From positions 1 to 64,000 of the forward strand of contig JASBNA010000071.1 of assembly GCA_038087015.1 (NCBI GenBank): 64,000 bases of DNA, in the 5' to 3' direction. Positions 1 to 11,541 of this stretch are shown here, piece by piece. Within the stretch, counting starts at the first letter, position 1. Each line of letters opens with the position of its first letter. A model generated the notes under the pieces. That model worked only from the letters and a program-made list of their open reading frames with translations. It was not told the DNA's origin and ran no database searches. Source of the stretch: Cerrena zonata (Eukaryota > Basidiomycota > Agaricomycetes > Polyporales > Cerrenaceae). The position numbers and the translations under genes were made by a program.

Positions 1-816
1 AAGAACATATGCAAATACTTACTAATTGACGGATGCCAAGGTACCTCATATCGATTGGCATAACCGATACGATGAAGGGCAGAGGGGAGATGGGTCCTGG
101 CACGGAAGAAGAGGTCCATATACTCGTACAAGTCGACTGGAACAAATGTCGGGACTAGCATCCCTTCCTGGCGTGCAACATCGCACGCAAATGTACAGAA
201 GTCGATAGCTTGGTGCAGATACCAGCCATATACCCGGATACGTTGTCGTGTTTCATCACTAACCTCCATTCCCACATGTTCCAGTGAGTTGTAAACAATT
301 GCGACGTTGTTATTCGCGTGTACCAAGGGCAACATGGCCTCATACGTCGTCTTTGGGACAAAATCACCTTCGACAATATCTCCTTCAGGATCAAGGCAGT
401 TGTTATCTGCGTCGTATACAACGACATATTCGAAATCGGCCTTCGATAATTTCAATTTGCTGAGGCCTTTTTTCTTCCATTCGGGACTCGTATCGTTCGG
501 GTCCAAGGTGGTGTATATCCACTTCAAGTCGTCGGCAATAGTTTCCGGTTCCCTGGGTGTGCAGATATGGTCCCGGAAGGCGAAGTTGTGTAAGTCGTAC
601 GCATTATACAAATCCGGGCGTAAGAAGCTCTCCACACATGCTTGTGCGATAGCTTCCAATTTGGGACGACACGCTATCAACCGAGTACGTCAGCGACGAC
701 TTTTTCATGACGAGACCCTCACAGTACCTCTCTCAGCTTGTTCTTTCTTCGCAACTACTGCGGTATTTAGCTTCCGCGTCTGCAATCATTTTAGCGGTGA
801 CTCTAGTGGAAGGCAT
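1..816 (-). CDS. Unrecognised protein, 5' part of gene cut by left edge
   Basis: I do not recognise this family. The start ATG at 816-814 opens a 58-base exon (begins MPSTRVTAKMIADAEAKY). A GT-AG intron (758-674) leads to a long exon at 673-23, which ends at a clean GTAAGT donor at 22, so the gene continues off the window. The visible part is about 236 residues with no signal peptide, membrane segment or obvious motif. It is rich in acidic and aromatic residues (for example FEYVVVYDADNNC and WYLHQAIDFCTFACD). It lies head to tail with the next minus-strand gene, with about 700 bases between them. The open reading through 650 bases and the matching splice phases support a real gene. Function is unknown. 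Confidence 0.6.
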
Positions 817-1520
817 CGTGAAAGTTACAAGTGATGCACGTCGACGCGTACGCGCGGACTGTGGTTTGATGGGTGTATTTGAAATGGGCACTGCCATGTG
901 CATATTTCGGGCGTATGCGAAGATCGATCAGAATGATCACGATCGGGGACCCTCATAGTCCAAATCTATGTGCGCTGGGGCAATAAGTAATGTTTATACA
1001 CTACCTGGACACCAAACATATCCAACCATGTCTACCAGTCTTTCAGCCATCAAGGGTACCTATATCTGGTCCGAATATACCAAGGCCGATTGTTCGTTCG
1101 ATCTCACTAACAAAATAGTCACATCGGCTCCCTCGGATTTGACCCCTATGTCCATCCGACACATTCCAGCCAATGATGTCGCACCAAACGCACCTCTCTT
1201 CTCACGAGAAATCAAAGCAATCCAATGTTTTTGAGGCCTATGCCAATAAGCTCTACTCGTCCAGCCTCTTCATCGGCTATCTCGGCACTCTGTGGCCATA
1301 TCAAGAAGTCGTTTCTTGATCGGTTCTGACTGTAAAAAGAGACTCGACTGAGTGTAAGAAATTGAATAGCACCATAAATTTGATGAAAAACGACCACTAC
1401 AGCTCAGCCAGTGTAGGTATTGTGGGATTCACAGAGAACTCCATCCTGACTTAGCGGTACTATAACGCGTCACTGCAATATAAACCACCTTCTGTCTTAC
1501 AAAGTATACCTTCAGCTCCC
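817..1520. other. Intergenic between two minus-strand genes
   Basis: This holds the presumed promoter of the left-edge gene and the 3' region of the 424-residue gene. I see no supported gene, RNA or repeat. Confidence 0.4.
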
Positions 1521-3083
1521 CTAATTGGCGAAGGTGAGTACCCAATCCTGCACCATCCAGTGTCTTCCCGGAAGTACAGACTCCGCAGTTAACCTTTCCA
1601 CTGTTGGTATGCGGCTTGACCCTTCTGGCAGATAAACGTCCTCTTGGTATGAGCTATAGCATCGCTTTAGTACCTTGCCATTGGGAATATGGATACCGTC
1701 CCATAGGGTAGTAGCTGGCCGCATGCTATGTGTTTCCTTTGCAGCAATGTCATCCAGTTTGATGATGGTACTCCATTTGCAAGCCGCCATCTTGATCAAA
1801 TTAATGGGAGGCCAGATCGTGGTATAGTCTGCCATACATTGCATACGTTCATCAAATGTTGCAGATATTTCTTCGGTTATACCCGTTGATGAGCGACTTT
1901 GACAAAAAGAACATAGTGTATATCAGTGACGCAATGAACTGAACGACAACCATAACTACATGTATTCCGTAGAGTAATCCACAAGACCAAGCACGAGATC
2001 GTACTGGCGCCACACGTGGTAGTCTTCCTCGTTTGAACAGATAGGATCCATTTCAAAAACAATGTCCAGGGAGTTACCTGGAGTATAAATTGTCCCGGAT
2101 GGTGACGTATAACGCACATACATAAGGAATAAACTAACACAGATGGGTATAAAGCCATGTCATACCTATCAGAAGGGAAACGCACATACCCATTGGTCAA
2201 TGATAACCTTAGCACCATTCTCGTGGGCGGCAAGGACGTGGAAGTGATTTTTGGCTTTGAAATGACATTCATTTCTTCGTTGCTGATATTTTCCCTTTGA
2301 TAATTCACATGATTCCTCATATCTGAATATACACACGACATGTTGGGATCTGGAATGTAATGGATGACACGAGCTGTGCGCGCACATGGAGTATCACACT
2401 CTCCATAGATCTGTGAAAAGCAAATTTTATTAGTTACAATGGAGGTGAGACTGCAGAGATCACTCACCCTGCGTCCGATGGTGACAGTATCAAATTCTTC
2501 CGCAAGACTAGCTGCCGTATCATGTCCAGATATAGTCGCATTGGAGAGAACAGCAGTATATATGTCTGGCGCTATGACTTGCTCGGAAAATCAGCGTCCT
2601 GGATGGTATCATGATTTTGAGGAGTTGGGGGAGACGCCTCTCGCACGGTGCTGGTATATCGCTGGAGAATTTGTGAGGGAATAGTCAGAGTATATATTGT
2701 GCAATCCATACTGAGATAGCATATAACTATTGATCTCCTCCTTAATCGCTGGGCTCGTTTATCATTTTGAGGGCGGTTTCAAAATCTGCAACGGTTGGCC
2801 TCATACTGAGTGAAAGCTCAGGTAATGTGCCGTTCCCCATGTTAAGCTGATGCGCCGACATGCGGGTGTGCATTGAGGATGTAAGTTCACTCGCTTCATA
2901 TGTCTGGCAAGTGAATTCCCTTCCTTTGGCCACAGAGGACCCCTCTTGTTGCTGTAGCAGGGCTGGTTTAGAGCATTGGTGAGGGCATCGCTCGTAGCCT
3001 GGTACGGATCGTCGGGATGTCGAGCGCGAGGGATAGGGGCTTGCGGACTCGGAGCTGTCGTGCTCTACAGGTGTCCTTGGCAT
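1521..3083 (-). CDS. Unrecognised 424-residue protein, six exons
   Basis: I do not recognise this family. Six exons join in phase: 3083-2807, 2748-2636, 2581-2468, 2410-2190, 2133-1960 and 1896-1521. They total 1,275 bases, or 424 codons plus TAG. Introns are 50-62 bases with GT-AG ends, and several have CTGAT/CTAAC-like branch sites near the acceptor. The N-terminal 90 residues are Ser/Pro/Arg-rich and probably disordered. The rest looks like a folded soluble domain, with pieces such as TIYTPGNSLDIVFEMDP and LPGRHWMVQDWV. An alternative reading near 1853-1950 gives a false hydrophobic stretch that is intron here. No function can be assigned. Start, phase consistency and stop make a real gene likely. 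The weakest splice site is the GTCTCC donor at 2635. Confidence 0.6.
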
Positions 3084-3648
3084 AATTTCCGTATGTGAAA
3101 ATACGATCGCAACACTTGGTGTAAGCTGTATGCACTCCAGTTGACAGCTCTAACCCATGTGTGGTCACTATCACGTGGCCTTGTTGTATTACGCGTCGAA
3201 AGTCATGTGCTGAGATTAATGGTTACCAATATAGGGTAGATATCTTTGCTACCGTGAAAGGATAGATGCAAAATACGATGAAATGATATAAAACTACGAA
3301 ACTGAGAGCGCTATTGCACACAACAAATGCCTACAATGTACCCAATACAATCCATGTTGTATGACAGGAAGACTAAATACAGTGAGCCCTTCATGCATAT
3401 GCGGATAGTACCCACTTATTAACCGTCTCCCCCTGCAGAAAAACACTTGAGCGCAACTATCAAGACAATTAAAGCAGATCCTATTCGAAAATACAAACAA
3501 TTGACGACAATATTACCGGTAAGCATTTCGGGATTACCGTCATATCTTAGAGCTTATATATACATTGCTCCTAGTTCAACCGTGAACTCTTTGCCGTGGA
3601 TTCTATTCGCTGTGATTCTATCTTACATCTGCATCTTGTACATAAGGA

Positions 3649-4524
3649 GGCTTTGGAGCACGTCGTATTCCGGTGTCAGGGATACGTGACCGGTACAGAT
3701 CTACCGCCTATAAAAACTACATTCAGGTGAGCCATCTGTGCTGCATATAAGGAACTATGCGTAATATCGTACCTCCTAGGTTATCTGAAGATCCACACAA
3801 AACTTCTCAGAGCATTACAATTTCTGGTCTTGGATCTAAGCAATTTGACCAATTCCACAGTGCAATACAGTCGATTGCCAAGGTTTTCTATGACCATGGC
3901 TATACGCCCATGCACAATCTAAATTTGGAGTCAGTATCGAGCAGTGTTAACGATATGCTCACTTTCAGTAATGACTACTTCACCCATTTGGCGTATCGGG
4001 GCAATGGGGACCAAGTCCCGTTTCCCGTTGAGGTGGATCCTTGTGGAATATTGGGAGACTTTTTGAAGTATCGTTATCAGGATGGTACCCATACCAGTGA
4101 TAACGAAGTCCATTATTTTGAGCGATTTGACGATGCTGGGGATGGGTATGTGTCTCGCATACCTAGTGCGCACTAAACATGCTAACTAAATACTGTATCA
4201 GATATTACGTCCGTATCAATCCTGATAAAATCATACCAGGTCTCTTGGTAGAGATTCAAGCCACCTTTGGTGTAGTATGTGATCAAACACGTATTAATCC
4301 TTATGAGGCCTACCAAATGGTGCTGAAACTTCGCTCGATCTGTGTCATTGATCGTATTGTCGAATTGGTGATTAAATACTTTTGGGATTGGTGTATGGTC
4401 ATGCCGCTAACAATGTTCTGCTTAGGATGCTTTAAATGCCAGAGCTCCTAAAGATATATCTCTTACTCGGGTTCAATGCAACGTGGGCTATAAGGTTTTG
4501 GATGAGGAAGGGGAGGATAAATAA
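3649..4524 (+). CDS. Unrecognised basidiomycete family, copy A1 (5' exon unresolved)
   Basis: This is one of two divergent copies of the same gene (other copy at 8.5-9.6 kb). Supported exons are 3649-3726, 3779-4145, one from 4202 to a donor near 4368, and a last exon that ends with TAA at 4522-4524. Aligned landmarks with the other copy are VVFRCQGYV, ITISGLG, a VDPxGIL block, HTSxNEV(H/A)YFER, GLLVEIQ, LRSIC and VGY near the C-terminus. Proteins with this pattern are common and unannotated in Agaricomycetes, as far as I recall. No catalytic motif is visible. The ATG at 3757 lies in an intron and is not the start. The true first exon lies upstream and I could not fix it. Confidence 0.6.
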
Positions 4525-5277
4525 TGGGAATGGAGAGAGTATTATGTGTAGTACATGCACGGCGAACATGTAGCTTTCTTATGCGCTTATATGATTGGCG
4601 TTGGAGTAGATCTACTGTCCTACCCTTTTCTCCTTCTACACCAGAGGTGCATTATCAATAGCCTACAGGCCGAGGAGTTACAAATGAACATGCATAGTTC
4701 CCATCCCAACCAAGGACCATCACGGGCACATTCTCAGTTAAATGGAATATATGGAGCGTTTCACGACGCTGATGAGGGGCGACATCATTATACTTTACAT
4801 ATTTATAGTTCGTACTAGGTGTCAAGAGGTTCGTGCTGAGCGTCAAGAGGTTCGTGCTGGGCGTCAAGAGGTTCGTGCTGGGCGTCAAGAGGTTCGTGCT
4901 GGGCGTCAAGAGGTTCGTGCTGCGTGTTCGAAGACTTGTACCATTTCCTCCATTAATTGCAGACTCACTGTAAAGATATGCTATTCTCTCAAAAGAGCCC
5001 CCTTCTGACACTATGCGAGGATTACATGGGTGACGAAACTGTAGACATAGTTTTGGCGAGTGCAGGATCGTTTGTAAATACTTTCCTCGCTTTATGCAGG
5101 AAAATATGCGCTAATCTATACCAGTGTAATTCGTACTTTGATCCAGAGCAGACCCAATTTAATATGGAGGCATCACAGTATATATTTATATGTTCACAAG
5201 ACGATATTCATTTGTTCTACATGTAATAGTACATTCGTTGACTGCTATATCCTTTAAACATAGCATTCATCTACCTC
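4525..5277. other. Intergenic with tandem repeat
   Basis: This lies between convergent genes A1 (plus) and the acidic protein (minus). Its one clear structure is the 21-base tandem array described separately. Both strands stay open across the array because the unit is a multiple of three, so the ORFs here are most likely artefacts. Confidence 0.5.
4821..4925 (+). repeat. 21-base minisatellite, five copies
   Basis: Five head-to-tail units of exactly 21 bases occur, each starting GTCAAGAGGTTCGTGCTG and ending GGC (the first unit ends AGC, the last CGT). The three central copies are identical, so the array is young or homogenised. The period is divisible by three and reads as RQEVRAG on the plus strand and NLLTPST on the minus strand. 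A diverged array of the same unit lies at 13537-13619. Confidence 0.95.
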
Positions 5278-7658
5278 CTAACGCTTACTGACAATGCGAA
5301 GAGCCGCAAGAATATTGTAGGCAAACTTGGGCTCGGCCTCCGACTTTGACTTCTTGTTCAGTGCTGTTACGGTATATATTACACCCGCAAAATCACCTGC
5401 TTCAAGCTCCCCGATCTGGGGGTATTCGTGTAGCCTTAGCATGTCTACATCACCGAGCGTGTTTCCAGGAGTGAAATGCCTCTCGATGTTGTATACTGGC
5501 ACTGTAGGAAAACAATCCATTAGAGATAAACTATCCGAGACATGACACCAACTTACCATGTCCATCAGCATCAAGTGGTTCCTTTGCTGCAAGTGCGTCG
5601 AGGAGATACGCAGTACTGATTGAGTGTCTTGCGGCGGAGCCGCTAGCGGCAGAGTCACCAGGAGGATCGTCAAAGCCTGTAGACACGACAGTCCCGCTGC
5701 TCGTACCAGGGGTCCAAGTTCTGGCAGAGGTATTTACTATATGAAATCGTTAACGTCAGATATGGTCCTTTGGAAATCGGGTTGACTACGCACTAGAAAC
5801 TGGAATAGTTGCGAAGTTAAGAGCCTTTGCATAGACAGGCATCTTATACTTCTCGCGGAATACCATGTAGAAGAATGCTAGCTGGCGTGAATACTCATGT
5901 ACAAGGGGATATAGCGCGAGAGTTTTGTTCATCAGGTGCTCCCCTCTGCCTGTCAAACCTTCGGCCTGCTCAAGAGAGCTGGTATGAACCACGCCAAATG
6001 TTATACAAGCAAGACGCCTGGGGGGGTAGCCTTGAACATGTTGGCCAAATGTGGGGTTACCTTTCGACAAAGAAATGGCACGGTAGCAGTTAGGATCAGC
6101 TCTAGATGGGTTGACCAGAGTGGCACTAAATGTATCATTTCGAAGCACCTTGATCAAGCGCCTATAGATTAAGTATATTCAGCATGTGACATTCTTGTCG
6201 TTGTGTAGATGTACGTACTGAAGATAGCGGCGATCAAAGCCCTCTCATCAAGGATATTCGTTAAGAATAATTGCTGGACAGTGTCAAAAATCACACCCTG
6301 CGGCCTACAATACCGTGGCATTAGTTACTAAGTTATGCGATAAGAGATACCAGTGGAAATGGAGTACCTGACGAGAGGGTAAACGCTCTCATATGTATCC
6401 TTTAGGAGCTCATCCTTCTGCGCAGAAGCAGTTGTGACCTCACAAGGAGGTCCACTGGGACTGTGTGTTTTGTGAGGCGTAAATCACACATCTACAATGA
6501 TAGAAACTGAGCACTTACGCAAGAGCAGCCTCAATCCTTTCCTCCTCCGTATCAACAGCAATGACAGGGGGGTCTATCTTCTTTACGGATGCCTTCTTTA
6601 CTGGTGCTTTCTTTACTGGTGCTTTCTTTATGGGTTCTTTCTTGGGTTCCTGTTGCTTGCCGAGGGTGACCTTCCTATTTGCGCTTATTAGCAGCATTCA
6701 CAGGTATGTATCAATTGGCAGACTTACTTTAATTTCGCCGCGGCAGCTGTGACAGGGGTTTGTGGAGAGAATAGCCCTTCTATAGGTGCCTTACTCTTAG
6801 GAGTGCTAGGTGGCGATTTGGGTGTACTGGGGGCAGGGCTTCTACAAAATAGGTATTAGGTTATCGCCATGCAGATAAAAGTATGTGTTACGTACTTAAC
6901 AATTCGTTTCTTCTTAGGAGAAGTGTCAACCTCCGAGGCGCCACTACTGCAAACTACGTTAGCAAACCAGCACCAGTCCAAAGAAAACGAGAAGATGCGC
7001 ACTGGCGGGGACGTTTCTGGACCCTAACGCAATGGTAAGTAGTGTGCATTACGAGAGATGATACGGTCCATACTTCTTTGGAGGTGTCTTTACCTCTACC
7101 TCAGACTCGACCTCCTCCAAATCCTCGAACTCGGATCTAATAAAATATAGAATGATCAATACGAGAACATGTGATGAGATCAATGAACTTACTGGCTATC
7201 AAGCTCCACAGCCTCCCCGCTATCCTCCGCTTCTTCATCACCAGAACCAACACTACACGTTTTAATAAGTATCTCAATAGGTAATCTTAATGAGAATGGG
7301 CGAGGAATAAATGGTGCTTACCTTTGGGAGCTATTGTCCTCATCAGCCTCGTCGCTGTGACCATTAAAGCTTCAGCAAACCTGGTATTATAAAGAAAAGT
7401 ACTCACTCAATAACGTCCTCATCATCCACTTCCTCGTCCTCTACCACTTCCTCGTCCTCTACTACTTCCTCCTGTTCCTCGACCGCTTCATCCTCGTCAT
7501 CATCTCTGTACCCATGTTAGCGAATGTGAAAGACACAGGGATATATTGACTCACATGACGATAGGGGATTGGGCTTTGACACGTTTCTTAGTCTTCGAAG
7601 GGGAGACAGCAGCAGCCTTCTCCGTGAGCTTGCGAGGTCGGGTACTAGAGCTTCCCAT
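5278..7658 (-). CDS. Acidic, lysine/alanine-repeat protein with unrecognised C-terminal domain
   Basis: The start ATG at 7658 gives MGSSSTRPRKLTEK, followed by a basic stretch (KTKKRVKAQ) and several short exons encoding long Asp/Glu runs (EEQEEVVEDEEVVEDEE). Next come SP-rich segments (STPKSPPSTPKS) and a KKAPVKKAPVKKASVKK repeat near 6560-6640. This resembles a nuclear or nucleolar disordered tail. The C-terminal half (about 6470-5278) is a folded region with VQQLFLTNILDERALIAAIF, YPLVHEYSRQLAFFYMVF and FTPGNTLGDVDM, ending RIVSKR and TAG at 5280-5278. I do not recognise this domain. The gene has roughly ten short introns. Exon borders inside the acidic region are approximate. Nuclear location is inferred from composition only. 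Confidence 0.6.
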
Positions 7659-8531
7659 TCAAAATAAGCGACACCCTACAGAGGATGCGGAATAACACGA
7701 ACCGCTTGGACGACATGACAGAGAATGACACTCCACGTCTGCCAAGTTGAACCAAGTTGAAACGTTGTCATTTAAATATGATGATTTATCGGCCGATAGC
7801 TTTTGGAACGTGTTGATATGACAGTTCAACCGTATGGAAACGCTCCCGGCAATGCTCTTGGGATGTATGTTCGATCGCATTTATCTTATTGGACATATCA
7901 CCAGATCAGTGTATACATAATGTATTTTAGGAGCCAAGGTGGGTCCCGATGGCCATTGTACTGCGCGACTCAGATTAATAAGGCTAGAAAGATCGTTGCT
8001 GATACCAAAGACAAGGAACCCGAGAGCTGTTGCATGGTACAAAACGGCGGATAATATATGTGGGAGCGTTGGTGGATTACGTGCTTGCATCGAGGCTGTT
8101 GAGCATTCGGTGTTTATATCGCGAGCTTCGGCCGTACAACAGTGTGCGATGGCTTCGGCTCATAACACGCATGGAGGTACGAGCAAAGCGATGCTAGGAT
8201 ATAGATAGGAAGTTCTTTGAAGAAGGCTGAGAATCGATGTCGGGTTGGGGTATGTGAGTGCATTCCTTGGAATCGTGAAGGTACATTACTGAGAGCGAAT
8301 AACGACCAGGTCGCAAACGCGTATTACTCGTGACCCAAATATGAACCTCATCTCGACTCTATACGGTGACCGGACGAAATATAGTCAGTTGTATACTTAC
8401 CCTATGATGTATACTACTTTCTGATGCTATAGTGTAAGGTAAAATACTGGGAAGCATTATAGAAACCCAGAAACCGTCGGAAGAGGGTGATCGGAAAGAG
8501 CTGTCCTTCATGGCCAACGTCAGTAATCTAC
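7659..8531. other. Intergenic, divergent promoter region
   Basis: This lies between the minus-strand acidic-protein gene and plus-strand copy A2, so it should hold both promoters. Small ORFs on both strands overlap each other and show no splice-consistent extension. I see no supported gene. Confidence 0.4.
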
Positions 8532-9583
8532 ATGTCGAAGGAAAATAAACATGATCCAGCTAATTTTTTGTTCAATAACTAGTCAGACACTGCGCGCAGT
8601 GAAACGACTGTATTCAGTGGGGGGCCGATGCGGCCATTATACCTTGTGTACCGCAGCAGCGGCTCTACATCTGCTGATGTTGAAGAGGTTGTATTCAACT
8701 GTCAAGGATACGTTGTTGAGTCACATCTTCCTCCAATACTCAACAAATCGCAGTGAGTACAGATATTCCAAACAGCTGGCATCGACAACGTTTTGACCTT
8801 CTTAAGACTTCGATCCAGACCCCTTTTAGGATTCCAAGATATCACGATCACAGGGTTGGGCTGCCACCAGTTTGATACTTTCGTCCAGGCAGTTGATGTA
8901 GTTCGGACTATGTTCGACAGGTCTAGTTCGGGAAGAGGAGTTTCTCAGCGGCAGAAAATCTCATCTGACATCGGATCCACTCTTCGTTTCAGTAATCGAT
9001 ACTTTACTCAACTGGACGAGGCAGGAAACTCAGTAACCATTCCTTTCTCTGAGGACGTGGATCCTTTAGGAATTTTGAAGGAGATCAAGGGTGGACTCCA
9101 TACCTCCGAGAATGAGGTGGCGTACTTTGAACGTGTTGACGTGAATGGAACATTGTATGTGTGGTCCAATCATCAGACCTATTGCGGCTAATTTCCCCAT
9201 ATTTCAAGTCGCTATCATAGGGTTAAACCGGAGGAGATAGTTGCTGGGCTCCTGGTAGAGATCCAGTGTACTTTCTTCGCTGTTCCATCCAAAGCAAAGG
9301 AGTACCGATTTATCTCGAAGCTTAGATCTATCTGTATCCTCGATAGAACGGTTGAGAAGGCAAGCATTCCAACACTCAGAGTATTGTCGTTGTAAATTTT
9401 GATATCGTTGTGTAGGATGCTACCATTCTTTCTATGGAACAGGTAAAAGCATCTACATCTCGTAGAACAATCAAGCGAAAGGTTGGTTATGGGGTAGAGG
9501 ACGATGAACCTGAGACATCGGAAGTGAAGCGGATGCGACGTCTATCCCTTTCAGACAAAGTACAAGTTAGTATGGTTGAATAG
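8532..9583 (+). CDS. Unrecognised basidiomycete family, copy A2
   Basis: This is the paralogue of the gene at 3.6-4.5 kb. The solid part begins with an exon around 8660-8752 (GSTSADVEEVVFNCQGYV). A GTGAGT intron ends at 8807, and the next exon carries ITITGLGCHQFDTF, the VDPLGIL block and HTSENEVAYFER. The following exon has GLLVEIQ and LRSICILDRTVEK. The last exon has a basic tail (TSRRTIKRKVGYGVEDD and KRMRRLSLSDK) and stops at 9581-9583. The basic C-terminus could be a nuclear localisation signal (inference). The ATG at 8532 is a guess because the first splice is unclear. A1 lacks the extended basic tail, so the two copies have diverged at the C-terminus. The gene is convergent with an F-box gene only 70 bases away. 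Confidence 0.6.
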
Positions 9584-9653
9584 ATTTATCCACGCATGCG
9601 AAGTGGTAGTATTGTATCTACGAATGGAGCCGGTACCGAACACATTACAATAA

Positions 9654-11393
9654 CTACACTCTCTCTTCCCATCGGATGGTACCATCATCATTGGGTCTTA
9701 TTGTAAGCCACATCCTTGCCTCCCGTAATCCCATACCAGAAATTCGGGAACCTATATGCCCGCGAATGTGTGGTTTACAAAACACGGTATGCAAAAATGC
9801 AGCGGTATACATGAGTTCTCCTACATCAGCCCATGTACCATCTACAACGACAGTGCTGTCAGGGTCTGGAAGTGTACAGTGGGGTATATCCTCGGCGTGT
9901 GCAAGATCAGAGTAAAAGGGGATGGAAATGTCACGTATATCAGGGCACTGCGTCGCGAAATGCATAAGATCAAGAACGTCCATCCGTGAATCTGGGCAAA
10001 TACGGTTTCTCTCCTTTATCCGAATGTTTTGCAGACGAGGCCAGGATGTGGCCATATCCTTAATGAGTGATCCTGTAAAATCCAGAATACACCCCTCTAG
10101 CACAATTATTTCCAAGTTCGAGAGGCGGAAGAGGGGGATAAGTGCTTTTGTAGCAATAGGAGTCGAATGCGTTCCCGCATGATGGCGATATATCATAGGA
10201 TCTCGGTGTAGTATTCGGAGCATACAAAGAGATGTATGATGGGATAGTGACGAAACAATATCAACCAAATTAGCCTCCACAAAGGCAAATCTGGGATACA
10301 GTAATACACTGTATAGTTTTCGTGAATGTATGGACTTGATTATCGTGTCGACAGCACGGGTAGACAGATTATTGCGCCATATAACTGTGAAATGGCATAG
10401 ACTGGGGAATTTGGAAGAGTCGTCAATGTGGACTGGCATACTCGAATCCATAAGCTCAGAATCAACTTCGATCCAAAGGCGGCACAGGTGTGGCAACATG
10501 GAAAGGGCTTGGAGGGCATCCTTGCTGATGGGGAACGTGTTTAAATGGCATTCTACCACCAAGGAACGCATATTCGTGTATTGGGATATCAGCGAACTGA
10601 AAGTGATAGCTTCCTTATGTGTTATATCCAGATTCCCATGTGAGAAATGAAACATCTCCAGACTCGGTTGACGTTCAGATAAGAGTTCGAGGAGCCGGAG
10701 GGATGTCTTGGTTGTGAGGCCATAGACCTTGAGCGAAATCAATGTCTTGGGAAGGAATAGCTGTATATGGTCGAACAGCGCGACATTGGTAGTATTCCAT
10801 AAAAGACATCGAAGGTTCGGAAGAAGGGCACGACCTACTCGACCCTGAGCAAGCTTTGACAGGTAAGGGTGATATACGTCGAGCTCATAGTCTAGCCTCT
10901 TGATACGTCTGGCATAATAGTCGAATCTCTCCCACTGGGCTGCAGTAGGAATGGACGTGAGGTCATATATCCTCTAAGACGAGTAGCGATATTAGGCCCT
11001 GAGTTGAATGTTATATGTGACCACACATACCTGCCGTCTGACCGATAACGAGGCACTCTGAATAGATCTCTCTCCATCCGAATTTTCTTCCTCGTCTCCG
11101 GATGACTCTGAATCGAGTCCATCATGGTCCGAATCATAAATGACCTCTCCTGTAGCCCGTGTAGATTCTTCACAATCTGGAGACAACGTATATCTGTTTG
11201 GAAACAGATGCACCAAAGGAAGAGGGTCAACCAAATGATCCCATAGGATATCTAAGCCCGGTTCACAAAACGTCTGGCACGTCAGTATAAAATTAACCAA
11301 GTCGCTATTCTCTCTTTGAACAGGGTAAACATCCTGACGTAGATCGTAAGCAATAATACGAAGTAGCTCGTCTATCAGGAGGCAGCGGTGCAT
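9654..11393 (-). CDS. F-box/LRR-like protein, 560 residues
   Basis: Two exons, 11393-11031 and 10973-9654, are joined in phase across a 57-base GTATGT...TTAG intron, giving 560 codons plus stop. The N-terminus (MHRCLLIDELLRIIAYDL, then FILTCQTFCEPGLDILW) is a diverged F-box of the kind common in Agaricomycetes, expected to bind Skp1 in an SCF ubiquitin ligase. An acidic insert follows (DSESSGDEEENSDGE, about residues 95-110). The rest has leucine-rich repeat character (LISLKVYGL, LRSLVVECHL, LEIIVLEGC). It is a tandem paralogue of the next gene, with the same intron position and orientation. The target protein is unknown. Confidence 0.8.
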
Positions 11394-11541
11394 AGTGAAG
11401 GCTGATGATGGTGTATGTTTGTGTTTAAGATGTAAGCTATATCATACCAAAAGAACGAAGGTTGTTTGAAAGCCTAGTTAATCGCCAATGTTTATTGCTT
11501 TTATACTTATGTTTCATTACATGCATTATATGTAAATACTA

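Noticed and set aside
1853..1960. Hydrophobic segment (VVMVVVQFIASLIYTMFFL) as a membrane anchor of the 424-residue gene
   Set aside because: The stretch lies mostly in a 62-base GT-AG intron with a CTGAT branch site. Splicing it out joins two clearly coding exons in phase.
3757..3778. ATG at 3757 as start of copy A1
   Set aside because: Comparison with A2 shows an upstream homologous exon (CQGYV) and an acceptor at 3778, so this ATG is intronic.
4769..4790. Hammerhead-ribozyme-like CTGATGAG followed by GGGCGAC
   Set aside because: The required CGAAA after stem II is missing and stems do not form, so it is a chance match.
4821..4925. CRISPR-like direct repeats
   Set aside because: Units are contiguous with no spacers, and the DNA is eukaryotic; it is a minisatellite.
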